In this document: in pieces, positions 35,196 to 47,789 of the stretch
Layout: each line of letters begins with the position of its first letter
Numbering within the stretch: the first letter of the stretch is position 1
Source: Plumapathes pennacea
Lineage: Eukaryota; Cnidaria; Anthozoa; Antipatharia; Myriopathidae
Assembly: GCA_964036295.1 (NCBI GenBank)
Contig: OZ038464.1
Location: 9,968,001-10,032,000, forward strand
Reading direction: 5' to 3'
DNA length: 64,000 nucleotides
Notes under the pieces: model-generated
Seen by the model: the letters and a program-made list of their open reading frames with translations, nothing else
Told to the model about the DNA's origin: nothing
The model's database searches: none
Made by a program: the position numbers and the translations under genes

Positions 35196-37866
35196 ATCAC
35201 ACCTTTCGAGCAAAGGAGCCAAATGTAAGCTGCTATATCTCGCCAACGGAACAAGATAAATAAAGCAAATGTATTGAAAAAAGACTTGTTATAGTCCAAA
35301 GAAGGTTTCCTGAAAGTTTGAAGAGTTTTCAATTTTTGAAAAAAAACCCTGTGCTATAGCCTAAGTATTTTGTCAAAATCCGGTCATTTTTCGACCATCT
35401 CACAATCGCATGAAACTTTCAGGACACGTTCCTCGGACTATGCCGACGGGTTTTGCATAGTTTTTGTAAACTTTTGGCCCGCGCGCCCTGAGAATTTAGA
35501 GCAAATTAAAGAAATGATACACTAATTAAAAATCACACCTTTCGAGCAGAGCAGTCAAACTTAAGCTCCTATATCTCGCCAACGGAACAAGATAGATAAA
35601 GCAAATGTATTACAAAAATACTTCATATAGCCCAAAAAAGGTTTCCTAAAAGTTAAAGAGTTTTCAATTTTTGACAAAAACCCTGGGCTATAGCCTTAGT
35701 ATTTTGTCAAAATCCGGTCATTTTTCGACCATCTCACAATCGCATGAAACTTTCAGGACACGTTCCTGGGACTATGCCGACGGGTTTTGCATAGTTTTTG
35801 TAAACTTTTCGTCCGCGAATCGTGATAATTTAGAGCAAACTAGAGTAAATCATACACTAATAAAAAATCACACCTTCGAGCAAAGGAGCCAAATTTAAGC
35901 TGCTATATCTCGCCAACGGAACAAGATAGATAAAGCAAATATATTGCAAAAAGTCTTGTTATAGTCCAAAAAAAGTTTTTTCTGAAAGTTTCAAGAGTTT
36001 TCAATTTTTGACAAAAACCCTGTACTATAGCGTTAGAATATTTTCAAAATTCGGTCATTTTTCGACCATCTCAAAATCGCATGAAACTTTCAGGACATGT
36101 TCCTGGGACTATGCCGACGGGTTTTGCATACTTTTTGTAAACTTTTGGTACGCGCGTCGTGAGAATTTGGAGCAAATTAGAGTAAATCATACATACAAAA
36201 TCACACCTTTCGAGCAAAGGAGCCAAATTTAAGTTGCTATATCTCATAGATAAAGCAAATATATTGAAAAAAGTCTTGTTATAGTCCAAAGAAGGTTTCC
36301 TCAAAGATTGAAGAGTTTTCAATTTTTGACAAAACAACCCTGTGCTATAGCCTTAGTATTTTGTCAAAATCCGGTCATTCTTCGACCATCTCACAATTGC
36401 ATGAAGCTTTCAGGACACGTTCCTGGGACTATGCCGGCGGGTTTTGCATAGTTTTTGTAAACTTTTGGCCCGCGCGCCGTGAGAATTTAGAGCAAATTAA
36501 AGAAATCATACACTAATTAAGACATCACACCTTTCGAGCAAAGGAGCCAAATTTAAGTTCCTATATCTCGCCAACGGAACAAGATAGATAAAGCAAATGT
36601 ATTGCAGAAAGTCTTGTTATAGTCCAAAGAAGGTATCCTGAAAGTTATAACAGTTTTCAATTTTTGACAAAAAACCCTGTGCTATAGCCTTAGTATTTTG
36701 TCAAAATCCGGTCATTTTTCGACCATCTCCCAATCGCATGAAACTTTCAGGACACGTTCCTAGGACTTTGTCGACGTGTTTTGCATAGTTTTTGTAAAAT
36801 TTTGGCCGCGCGTCGTGAGAAATTAGTGCAAGTTAGAGTAAATCATGCACTAATTAAAAATCACACTTTTCGAGCAAAGGAACCATATTTAAGCTGCTAT
36901 ATCTCGCCAACGGAACAAGATAGATAAACCAAATGTGATGCAAAAAGTCTTGTTATAGTCCAAAGAAGGTTTCCTGAGAGTTTGAAGAGTTTTCAATTTT
37001 TGACAAAAAACTCTGTGCTATAGCCTTAGTATTTTGTCAAAATCCGGTCATTTTTCAACCATCTCACAATCGCATGAAACTTTCAGAAGACGTTCCTCGG
37101 ACTTTGTCGACGTGTTTTGCATAGTTTTTGTAGACTTTTAGCCCGTGCGTCGTGAGAAATTAGAGAAAATTAAAGAAATCATACACTAATTAAAACATCA
37201 CACCTTTCGAGCAAAGGAGCCAAATTTAAGCTCTTATAACTCGCCAACGGAACAACATAGATAAAGCAAATGTATTGCAGAAAGGCTTGTTATAGTCCAA
37301 AGAAGGTTTCTTGAAAGTTTCAAGAGTTTTCAATTTTTGACAAAAAAAACCCTGTGCCTTAGCATTTTGTGAAATCCGGTTATTTTTCAACCATCTCACA
37401 ATCGCATGAAACTTTCAGGACACGTTCCTGGGACTATGTTGACGGGTTTTGCATAGTTTTTGTAAACTTTTAGCCCCCGTGTCGTGAGAAATTAGAGCAA
37501 ATTACAGTAAATCATACACTAATTAAAACATCACACCTTTCGAGCAAAGGAACCAAATTTAAGCTGTTATATCTCGCCAACGGAACAAGATAGATAAAGC
37601 AAATGTATTGCAAAAAGTCTTGTAATAGTCCAAAGAAGGTTTCCTGAAAGTTTCAAGAGTTTTCAGTTTTTGACAAAAAACCCTGTGCTATAGCCTTAGT
37701 ATTTTGTCAAAATCCGGTCATTATAGTCGAACATCTCACAATCGCATAAAACTTTCAGGACACGTTCCTGGGACTAAGCCGACGGGTATTGCATAGTTTT
37801 TGTAAACTTTTAGCCCGCGCGTCGTGAGAAATTAAAGCAAATTAGAGAAATCATGCACTACAAAAG
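35196..37866. repeat. Tandem satellite array, eight units of about 334 bp
   Basis: Each unit starts ATCACACCTTTCGAGCAAAG (starts near 35196, 35530, 35867, 36200, 36526, 36859, 37197 and 37531). It runs through TATATCTCGCCAACGGAAC, CTTGTTATAGTCCAAAGAAG, GTTTTCAATTTTTGACAAAA, AAATCCGGTCATTTTTCGAC and CATGAAACTTTCAGGACACG. Spacings are 326-338 bp; the shortest unit lacks the CGCCAACGGAACAAG block. Short ORFs recur with the unit but are broken and are not called. A diverged relative may continue at 38040-38200. Confidence 0.95.
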
Positions 37867-39813
37867 TATGGGACCCATACCGCGTCCGCCGTAAATGCGC
37901 ATGCCTACTGTATATAAACTTTAACTTTAAAATATTCTTTTTTAATAACACAGATGCAGATGTTAGTCTCTCGCGACCCGCTTGATAAAATCTCCATTAT
38001 TATATATCAAAACCGTCGTTATTGTTTCGGACCATTTCTTGGAAAATTCATGCAGTTTTGAAGGGTTCCTGAATGTTTGGAGAGTTTTCAATTTTAGCCC
38101 AAAAAATGGCCAGTTTTTGAAGAAATGGTAAGGCCCATGCTTTTGGCCAAAAATTCAAAACTATCTAAACTTTTAGGAAACCAACCTGGGACTGTAACGA
38201 GATTTTTTTTAAACTGACACGTGCCTTAAATTGTTTCAGCCGTTGATGCCGATATTACATTTAACTACAAAATCTGCACTTTAGTCCAAGGTTTTCTGTA
38301 ATAGCCGCTGACTCAAAAGCAAGGTGACCGCACGGTCGAAAAACATATTTCCGCTGTGCGTGTCAGCGGACACCGGCCTGGGTCCGAATTTACTGTAAAA
38401 CGAACTTATATTCAACAAACCAAAATGAAGTTATTTGTTATCCGAAACAACTATTTTAGAGTGTATCTTTTTAAGACTGAGATGACTATCTACTTGAAAA
38501 GTCGTCTTTTCTGATTGCCACGGCCCGTTGCAAGACAAACCATGTGGAGACCAGCTAAGGTCACGATGAGTGTCCGCTTAACATAGGTTTTATTGTATCA
38601 TTTTGTTGCAAGCTTAAAATGGAGTACATTCCTAAATGTTCTATTAACTTAATTGTAAGATAGGAATGCTTTTTTCTTTCACACACCGTACGTAATGGAA
38701 ATACAGTCGAACCCCGCTATATCTGAGTCGCGCGGGACATGAAAAAAAGTTCAAAATAGCGCGGTTTCGAAATAGCCGATAGTAAATAACTGAAAAATAA
38801 ATCCAAGGGGATTTGGATTCACGTTGAAATAACGGGAACTTGGAATTAACCGAGTTCGAAGTAGCGAGGTTTGACTGTATACACGAGCAAAAATATAAAT
38901 GATCCTAATAAAATGCAAGTCAGTGCAGCACTAATGCTTGCTCATAACTAATCCCTAAAACAAATTCCCTATTCGCATTTCTCTCGGCCCAAAATCGGGC
39001 AATATGCGGGTATAAAATTCCACCTAAATTCTGTTTGTATGAGTTGTACAAAGCTTTTGGGCACAGCTGTTTAAGCACTATAAACTAATCCTGGGTTAGG
39101 TCTAAACTTTGAGCCTGAAAATGCTTTTTTTTCTTACAACACGGCTTCTTTGATCTACTTTCAGCTAGGTCGTAGGACAAACAGTCTTAGCTGGTATTTG
39201 ATTAAAACTTAATTAAAACTTGACTAAAAAAGGTTTTGACCGAGTGGTTACATGAAACAATTTGGTTATAGTCGAGTATTGAACCGGGCCCTGTCGTCCT
39301 CACTGTTAAAACATGCACTTGGTGCATAACGGCCCCACGTGTCGAGTTCTATGTGTCCTTGCTATATGAACACATGCCAAGGCAAACAGACAAACACAAA
39401 TAAATAGGACACACCAAAATACTCGAAACACCCCGATAAATTAACTACGAACGATATGTCACCTGTCACAAATGCAGTAAACTACAATAACTCCACACCT
39501 TTCTCAAATATTGCAACCAGCTCACACACACCTTACTACATCTTCATTTAGAACTCCCACTAGTTCCGCCACACACACCTACCCTCAACCACTACAACTA
39601 TAAGGTATCCACAGCTCCAAACCGTTTGCAATTCAGACACAAATGTCTACACACACCATGCATAACTACCACTATCACCCCAAACACAATAATATTTAAA
39701 TTCAAATTCCCATTCCAAGGACCACATTCATAGCCATACCCTGATCCACATCATTCAAAAGCTCCCTTAGTTCCATATCTTCATCCACCAGTCACCATAT
39801 GTATCAACTACAT
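37867..39813. other. Spacer between satellite and gene-2 module
   Basis: AT-rich sequence with a pogo-like MITE (38704-38877). From about 39690 it matches the 3' flank of GRDP-like gene 3 (near 54730). No gene is recognised. Confidence 0.5.
38704..38877. mobile_element. Pogo-like MITE, 174 bp (CAGTCGAACCCCGCTA ends, TA-flanked)
   Basis: Left CAGTCGAACCCCGCTATATC is mirrored by GTAGCGAGGTTTGACTG on the right, and TA abuts both ends (38702-38703 and 38878-38879). The interior repeats AAATAGC and GAACTTGGAATTAACC motifs and has no ORF. Confidence 0.88.
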
Positions 39814-40388
39814 AACCAAAGGCCACTTTGTAATGTCCTCAGACTCTTAGTGTTCTCTTCTTATATTGGATTTGTACATACAATTAGCAATATTTGTAAA
39901 ATAACTATACCTATAATATATATATTTATAATAATAACTATTATAAATATATATATTATAATACCTATAACTCTTTCTAACTTTTATAGATTATCTTTTT
40001 TAGAGAAGGTTGGAGGGGGAGGTTCAGGGGCTTTTGTAATTAGTATACCTTTGTGATTATATTTAGATATTTTAGGCTTAATTTAACTAGTATTTAGTAT
40101 TCTAGTATTACTTTTAACTTACATTTTAAAATTTTATAGTAAACTAGTATACCTTTGTTATCACTTTGAATATTTTAGGCTCAATCTAACTAGCACATAT
40201 GTGCTATATTACATTACTGAGGGTAAATAAAGATTATCATTATTATTATTATTGTTATTATTATATACTGTAATTGCCCTATAATTACTTAGATTAACCA
40301 AAAAATTGTAAATAGTTTTGTTAAAACGGATACCTTGTAAAACAGTTGCAAAACTGATAGGTGTTTTTCTGCTCATGATTTAAGTATA
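39814..40388 (+). mobile_element. LINE-like 3' fragment inserted in the 3' flank of GRDP-like gene 2
   Basis: This segment is absent from the paralogous module (compare 54810-54850). It ends in GGGTAAATAAAGATTATC followed by (ATT)n, a tail seen in truncated LINE copies. The upstream part carries no intact reverse transcriptase. The boundaries are inferred from the break in paralogue similarity. Confidence 0.55.
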
Positions 40389-40574
40389 GCCACTACCTAC
40401 CTACATCCGGAACAACCTTACATCATTGTCGAAGTCCACAACGCACACCTACACAACGTATACCCTCATCCGTCACAACTGATGTAATCACCGCAACAAC
40501 CATACCAACAACCACTGCTACCAATCCGAAACTTTACACCATTTTCAACTCCCAAAGTGCACAACCCATTACTC

Positions 40575-43500
40575 TTAACATCCACCACCACCACCATCAC
40601 CACCACCACCACCATCACCACCACCCCCACCCCCGCCAACACTCCAACCACCACCACCACTACCACAACCACCGCAACCACCGCACCCACCACACCCACC
40701 ACATCCACCACAGCCACCACATCCTGCACATGCTCCACCAGACTCGTTTCTACTCTCCCTCACGTAGCTGTTGGTCGGTACAGTAGGAGCGAAGTAACCC
40801 GCGGCCACGATCAGAGTGAGACTGTCGTTTCTGATGGCACGAGGCAGAACCGATGCGCAGGCAGCCGGATAAGCAGCCGTCTGAGCACTCGTTGGGATAT
40901 ACGGCTGACAGAGAAGGTGTAGGACAGCCACTGAAAACCCCAGAGCCAAGTACTCCGGAACGTCGTCTATTTCTGGAGGTATGGTTATGCTTCCATTCTG
41001 CAGGTTGATCCCCATTCCCGAGTTCTTCTTTCCGGTGTAATACACGAACCCCTCTCTATTCATGCTATGCCATTTCTGTTTGTTCTTTTCAAGAGAGAAG
41101 TATTTCACTTCCAGATTTCCTGGCTGCCCAGGTTTTCCTGGTATTCCTTTGACTCCCCGCACCGGTTTGCGGAACCTTGATCCAGCTCTGCCCGGAATTC
41201 CAGCAATTCCTGGCACGCCTCTTACCATGCCATCCCACTTTCCGACGCAGATGGCCCAATCTTTTTGCCCGCGGATCAGCATGGCTCTCTCTCCAACAGT
41301 GCTTACCTCTAAAGTGCAGCACATTTTTTTTTTCTGAACCTGATCCGCAGACGGCAGGACGTTGCTACCAACCATGTGCGCCGTGGCGACGACATTACCA
41401 TAAACATCCAAGATTTCGACGGAGGAGAACATCGAGACTGCGGAATGCATGATGCGACAAGAAAACACTTCCTGCTGACGGTGGTCGACTATCTTATGCA
41501 CGGACATAAAAAATAATCCGCGACCTTGAGTGAGAACTTGGGGCGGAAGGAACAGCGTCGGGGAACTCAACACTTCAACTGCATTCTGAACTTCGGTAAA
41601 GTAACGCTGAGGGTGAACCGCGAAGCTGTAACGGCCGCGGGTGGGGGGCCGCGGTTTGGTCGTAAAACGAACGCGCTTCCCGTATTCAAATTCAACGGTG
41701 TGCGTGACAGGGGCGGGCACGGCGCTTCCATAAGGAACCGACTCCAAGTAACGGGAAAAGAGAAACGTTGACGTTTCCGGTGCGCCTGCAAGACAAGCGC
41801 AAAAACCTCCACTGCCCACTTGGGCTTCAACGCTGTTGTTATGTTCAGTGTTAAACGGAAATACACAAATTGGTCTGCTGCCTCCCTCACACGAACTCGA
41901 AGGTCCGCGGAGCTTTTTCTTGCAGACGCGTTCGCCGTTCACGACACGCAGCTTCACGGCATATTGCTTTCTCGTGGGGAGGTTTTCAACTTCCAAGCCC
42001 AGAAGCTCGACATCATAATTCAGCGAAGCGAGGTTGCGGTATCTATCGGCCGAGACGGACACGACTGGAAACGGAGGTATTCCCCTGAACATCGCTCCAT
42101 GTTCGGAGAAACTTTGACCGCTTGTCTCCCACAATCCTTTTGTCTCGTTTTGTGATGCAGACAGCTTTGAGCCTGGGCTGCGGTCGGTGACGGAATCGTC
42201 ATGATTAAGCACTTCGCCGAGCAACGCACGTGTGTCTTGTATGTAATCCAGCGGATAAACCTGGTGCGCATGCCAAATTAGATCAAAATCATAGCACGGG
42301 ACAAGGAATATGCCCGGACCAACCCGTTTCTTTAGCAGAAGGAACGTTTTGTACCGTTTAATAGCCGTCTTTAAAAATTTGCTGTCTCGATAATGAGGGA
42401 GAGACACTTGATAATAGAAAACTTGCTGTCTTGCAGAAGCAGATGTAATGTCATATTCGATTTTGCTCGAATACTCTTTGCATTCCACAGGGGGAGTTCC
42501 GAGGTCTACCTCGAAAGGTTCACCGGGATAAGAATAAGCCCAAGCCACTCTGGCCTTTTCCAAAGCTTTGTTTCTCGCGTCGCCCACCATTGGTCGGTGA
42601 TTCAGTACTCCAGAGACAATATTGTTGCAGTCTCTCTCATAGTGAAGCGGCGCCAGCATGTGTACATGCCACACCCACGCAATGTCCAGGGGAGCTGCGA
42701 GTTCTTTTGCCTCGTGCTGCGTTGCTAGTGGCAACCAGAACAGTTCGTACCTTTAAGAAAATAAGTGAATGCGCTCTTGAATACAATCTCCCTTAAAGGC
42801 ACACAGCTTCGGGACCAGTTCTAACTGTTCAACTGAAAGAGGTGTCCGCTTCATAAAGAGTTGACGTAGTCTGAGACAAGAAATCCATAACTTCACAACT
42901 GAACAAGAACGTTATATTGGCAGCCTCGACAATATCCCTTTATGCTAAACAGTGGCTCAATTGGTTTTATTGTACAGTCCCTGAAGGTTTTCCTTTGACC
43001 TGACTATATTGTCGCATGCAATGTTCAAGAAAGTTTGCATTTCTAGTGTTCTCTCTAAGGGGTATTAAACTTTTGCTGGCCTGAGGTGTCCCGCCTTACA
43101 GTGGTGTCAGTCTGCTTTGAGGGAGTTCACTGTATATATTTAACCCAAATTTTCCCTTTTATGATTGGCTGGTTGTTTGGATCACCAAAAGACCTCATCA
43201 GCCATGCAGTCCAATGTTTTTGGAACAACAACAACAGAATGCTGGTTTTTTGATGCCTAATAAATGGTACAAAGCGAAATCAATCTTCTGGATTTCCAAT
43301 TGCTTTCAATTCATGAGGGTCTCTGAAAATGGCAGATACATATATACTTATTATCCATCAAATATTCCTCTCCGTGTGATTGGTGGAATCGTGACCAAAT
43401 AACGTTTACTCGCGAGCAGACATAAGTCGATAATCCAACGGTTGGCGAACTGTCGCTAGTTGCTTGCGATAACAAACACAACAAATATATCCAGTCACCT

Positions 43501-45850
43501 ACTACAAATGGACACTGAGAAGAACACCAATCAGTGGTTGGAAAAGCAATGAGAAAGCACCAATTACGTTCGTAGTGAAAGGAAATACTTGAAAGATAAT
43601 AGAGACCACCTACCCTTTGCTTCCGAAATATGCATGGATATTTGTCCTTGGACATTATCAGTGTCCTCGGAACTGACGTTTTAAGCGTTAGCCCTTTGTC
43701 AGAGCAAACGTCAGCCACTGTTACTCTTACGGCGTTCCAGTACCTCGATCAGCTTTTAGTTAATACACCAACGTTTTTATCTCCACGTCGGTATCACACT
43801 GTCCCTCGGAAATATTTTCTTCTCGGTAGGAACAAACAGTTAATAGCTGTGGTTACACACAGCCCTTTTACCGTGGGTTAAGGTACTTTTACCACGGCAA
43901 ACACTTTCCGGATGTGTAACTGCAGTTTCCCAAGCTAAATTTCCCGAGGGTGATCTCCATGGATACATCAAAAAGAACAAAATGACACTTCCAGAGCAAG
44001 CGAGCTAAGGTTTTTTAATCCCTGGGCAAATAGGACCAATCAGCAAGCGCCGACTGACAGTTGAGGAATTCGGAAAATTTTACACAAACATTACACCAGA
44101 GTAATTTTGTTTTCAGTTTGCCGCAAATCAATCTGCGAATTAAGGTGCCTCTACCCTGGGTGCCAGAGATTTCTCGCTTTCGGAAGCTTTGAGCTGCACG
44201 GCCGCGTAGGGCTGGGGGCAAAACCACGGGTGAAGGAGGGCTGGGGCGAGGCGGAGCCAAGCAGAAGGAAAATTATGGCGAAATTTAGATGGTTTTATAA
44301 CCTTCGCTCTTCTGCTCCGACGATTTTCTGAAACTTGGAAGGTATGTATTAAGTCAATATAAACTGATTCCAATAATTTAACAAAAATATACTAGCAAAA
44401 TTTTTTACTGGGTGCAATTTTGTTCAAAAAATGTTGTCCACTTAAGCTATAATATCACTGAAAAGATTTTTTCCCAGTTAAATTGAATTCCATCATTTTA
44501 TTGCGGAGTAATAGCTGCAATGTTTCTTAAAGTTAGTTGCTTGCGATAGGAATCGCATTAAATTCAAAAAAGTTATGATCCAAAGTTTGTCATGGACGAG
44601 TGCACCAAATGAAACTCCGGAGGCACCTTAAGCTGTGGCCTCGGAAGAACCCAAACATTTCAAGGAGCTCCGGAAAGAGGTCCACACTCATAATCTCCTC
44701 GTAATCTTAGCACGAACAATTGGGTTGATGACACCAGCGAACAGCGTTGATAAAAGAGAACCAGTAGAATCGACAATAGACTCGCTACCTCTCTGGAACC
44801 TTCCATGAGTTTTGACAAATGTGTTTTAGTTGGCTGATTTCACGTTGGGAGTTATTTCCTGCATGACGTAAGCATCTCGGGTACCGGTATCCCAAGGTGA
44901 ATTTGCCGTGGTCAAATTTACCTTGGGATTGGTTAATACCACGGTGTGTGTAAACCACAGGTAATATCCTCGGTCAAATATCCATGCATACTGTATTTCC
45001 TGACCAAAAGCAGTTCAATTGTTTAGTGGCGCCTAACAGTTTTAGGACATTCCACGCATGATATATTGTGCATACACGCACTTGCCACGCTATTGCGTTG
45101 ACTACACGTATTCATAAACTTGCGATTGAATCAACGCAAATAAAAAGCGGTCAAAAACGTTTTGCAGCTCGTTTAACAGCATGTATTACACGCAGCAGAG
45201 TTTTATGTCGATGTCTCGTCTGAAGTACGTCGTTTGACTCGGGCAACGAAACTTTTACTTCGTTTCGAAAACCCACGCTTAGAATTTCATCCTGAATGCT
45301 CAGCTTGTATACGACTATTTAATCCTTTCCCTTGGGCTGCCTGCGCTTGACTCTAATTTACGGTCCATCAACAATTTTTAAAAAGAAATTCATTTGAAAT
45401 GCAAAGAGCTCCTCAATAAGTCATTTGGTAATCTTCCAAACCCAGAAACGCAGAAAACTTTAGAAAACAATCATCTGCATAACAAAAGGTAAGTTACACG
45501 CAGTAACGTATACTGCACTATGTGAGTGTAATAAGCACTACTTCACTATTTGAGTTAATGAGCTTTGGCGTGTATAACACACGTACGTGTAATGCACGTG
45601 CTTTCCACGCGTGCACATGTCCTAAAACTTTTAGGAGCCACTGTATATACGGTATATTTATTGACGAGGTGCGGTTCCTATCCCCCTCCCCGGCTGAGTA
45701 CTATATATGTGGTATTTACCTTCTTATTGCATTCTTTAGATGTGGACCACTGTACAAGCAGGGAAACTCATCCACAAGTTCCAGGAACTTGAGCTCGGTA
45801 AGAGCAGCTCTGGCCAAATCAACAGATATCTTGACGCCACGTGAAAACAT
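40575..45850 (-). CDS. GRDP-like (DUF1399) protein, paralogue 2, two exons, 768 aa
   Basis: Exon 1 is 45720-45850 (ATG at 45850; ends AAGAAG|GTAAAT). Exon 2 is 40575-42750, after a CTTAAAG acceptor. The join completes an Arg codon in NAIRR-YELFW. W-H-x-H motifs are at 71-78 (WHVHMLAP) and 203-210 (WHAHQVYP), as in paralogue 1. Residues 555-588 form a collagen-like insert of Gly-x-y triplets (GVPGIAGIPGRAGSR...GVKGIPGKPGQPG), broken by FRK PVR. A hydrophobic stretch LALGFSVAVLHLLC is near 646-660. The C terminus (716-768) is a run of Cys-Gly-Gly triplets, then Gly-Asp. The protein is near-identical to paralogue 3. The intron of about 2.97 kb is filled with repeats, including a TTAA-flanked MITE. 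Its role is unknown; the tail suggests Cys cross-linking or aggregation (inference). Confidence 0.85.
42751..45719 (-). other. Intron of GRDP-like gene 2
   Basis: Bounded by GTAAAT at 45719 and TTAAAG at 42751. It holds the TTAA-flanked MITE 44144-44627, a Penelope-tail-like segment (CGTTAGCCCTTTGTCAGAGC near 43690) and AT-rich sequence. Parts match the gene 3 intron (compare 43200-43400 with 58430-58640). Confidence 0.75.
44144..44627. mobile_element. TTAA-flanked MITE with a nested Mutator-like end
   Basis: GGTGCCTC on the left and GAGGCACC on the right are exact inverted ends, each flanked by TTAA (44140-44143 and 44628-44631), as for piggyBac-type insertions. Just inside the left end, from 44153, lies TACCCTGGGTGCCAGAGATT, one end of the Mutator-like MITE found complete at 16021-16162. 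Its partner end was not found, so the nested copy is truncated or diverged. Confidence 0.75.
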
Positions 45851-47463
45851 TGCTTACACTTTGGGTGATTGTTCACTCATGCCAAGGAAGAGCCAATAGT
45901 CATGCCTGAAATGCACTGGATTAGAACTTAACAAACAATACAGTTGTGAAATGAACCGAAATTTAAACATGCCAACTGCAATGCATGGTTGACAGCAAGA
46001 GATTGGATGGCAAGATGTTGACTTTTATGAACGCAGAAATTTTTCATAGACTTTAGACAATGACCAGCAATGATAATAAAGAAATTAATCATAGTGTAAA
46101 TATTCAAACAATAAGTGTGAATACAAACAATATATATTAGTAATCAGTATGATAAGTCAAGTCATGCTACGTCATGCCAAGTCTGCCACGTCATGCTATG
46201 TCATGCCAAGTCATGTACAGGAATAGAACTTATCAATGTTTCTGAACACCGTCTTTGAACCAAGAGAACCAAGATTCTGTGTTATACCGTAAATGCTCTA
46301 TAAACCTCAGCGGGGGGGGGGGGGGGGAGAGGAGGGGGGGAGCTTATTTGAAAAGATGAAATGACAACAAGAGGTTCTGTAGTCTTGGTCAACAAAATAC
46401 TGTAAAAGTTAGATGTGAGAAATGTAAAGTTAAAAATATATCACCAAGCATCTAATGCTTGTCAGTTGTCTTGTTTCTCTACTGATTTTGATGCTCAAAG
46501 TCAACAGGACGAAAATTTGGGGAGAGGGGGGGGTCTTATTACAAAATTTGACCTTGTAGATGAAGGGCTTGTTGGAGAGGGCGGGGGGGGGGCTTACAAG
46601 AGCATTTACACAGTAACAAGCTAAGGGTTATCATGAAATTTACTGTAGCTGTTTTCCAATTTAAAGGAAAGTACTATGACCTCATAACAGTAATTAAAAG
46701 TACTTTCTTCTGTTCTACAGCAATATTGACCTTAACTTTGAATTTGCTGGGCTACAAAATTGATAAATCCGCTGTGAAAAATATACGCTGAATAAACGTC
46801 CTGTTGTTCAAAGTAATTTTTAGTTCGTAAAGATTCGTCACAGCACTATCTAAGAAAAAGTCACCATGTAAACGTTGAAGCTCGTGTTTCTACAGTAGTG
46901 TGGATCATTGAGTTCATATATTGATAGCAATTTATTGTTCCTTGATATAAGACAATCCGATGCTGCAATCGATCCAAGCAATTATTCAGTCAACCAAAAC
47001 ATCGCTAGCTGTGTGAATTGATGTGAATTATTGACACTGCATGTCTTCAGTCAACGACGACTACCTTCCGTTTTTCGCAGAAGGGTGTGAAATTACGTTG
47101 AGTGTAAAACACGGCCCCACCAGCTCTGCTGAATTACTTACCGTGTATAAATGATACTTTACTCTCGCGTGCGACTTCAAATGTTTCTTTTGCAGGCTGT
47201 TGTCAGGACGTGGACGACATTTTGAGAAATTACGAAAGTTGTTCTTCTTCGTAAGAGACGATCAAAGCAATATAACTTCAGCAAAAACGGAAAAAAAGTT
47301 GAACAACTTAAGAATTGGCAGATTTACATAAGGAATGCGGAGCCGACACATTTTTCCTGGTTCCTCGCGTTGCCATCGCCGTCCGTTTACCTAAGCTCCC
47401 TAATCATAATCCGACTACAGCGGCTGTCTCCTGAGAATTACAGTTTAAAGTCAAGAAACTCAC

Positions 47464-47560
47464 CATTGTAAAGACAAGCTTCAAAAGGTCTGTTTACACT
47501 GGACCGTTCAAACAAGCTCTACGATGATCAAGGTCGCTTGCTAGTGTGAACGCATTTTCT
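47464..47560 (-). other. Candidate 5' leader exon of GRDP-like gene 2
   Basis: On the minus strand, a consensus donor TACAATG|GTGAGTTTC follows position 47464. The same arrangement (ATATG|GTGAGTTC) is kept in module 3 at 63191. Conservation of the donor in both modules suggests a non-coding first exon spliced to the exon that carries ATG. The upstream limit is unknown. Acceptors next to the ATGs are weak. Confidence 0.3.
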
Positions 47561-47789
47561 GCTCTATTGGTTATCTCGTTTCAAACTTGGGGTGTTCACA
47601 CTTACACCTAGCGACATGGTTTAAAGTGGGCTGCGGTTTAGTTGTGGTAGCTTTATTGTTCAAAGAACCAATCGCAGCGTCCCATCAGAGACAAAATTCT
47701 TTACTGCGCCGTGTGGCCGCCGTCATGGACATTGAGAACTGGCAGGGGCAATTCACTAGAATGAACTAGAATGATAGGTGGTATGGGCT

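Noticed and set aside
35671-36232. Repeated 75-codon ORFs in the satellite
   Set aside because: They recur only because the monomer recurs and are broken in most units; no sign of selection on the frame.
35196-37866. CRISPR-like array
   Set aside because: Units are contiguous 334-bp monomers without unique spacers, in a eukaryotic context.
41567-42155. ORFs opposite or out of frame within GRDP exons (also 56042-56480)
   Set aside because: Shadows of the true minus-strand frame; they repeat in both paralogues because the exons are near-identical.
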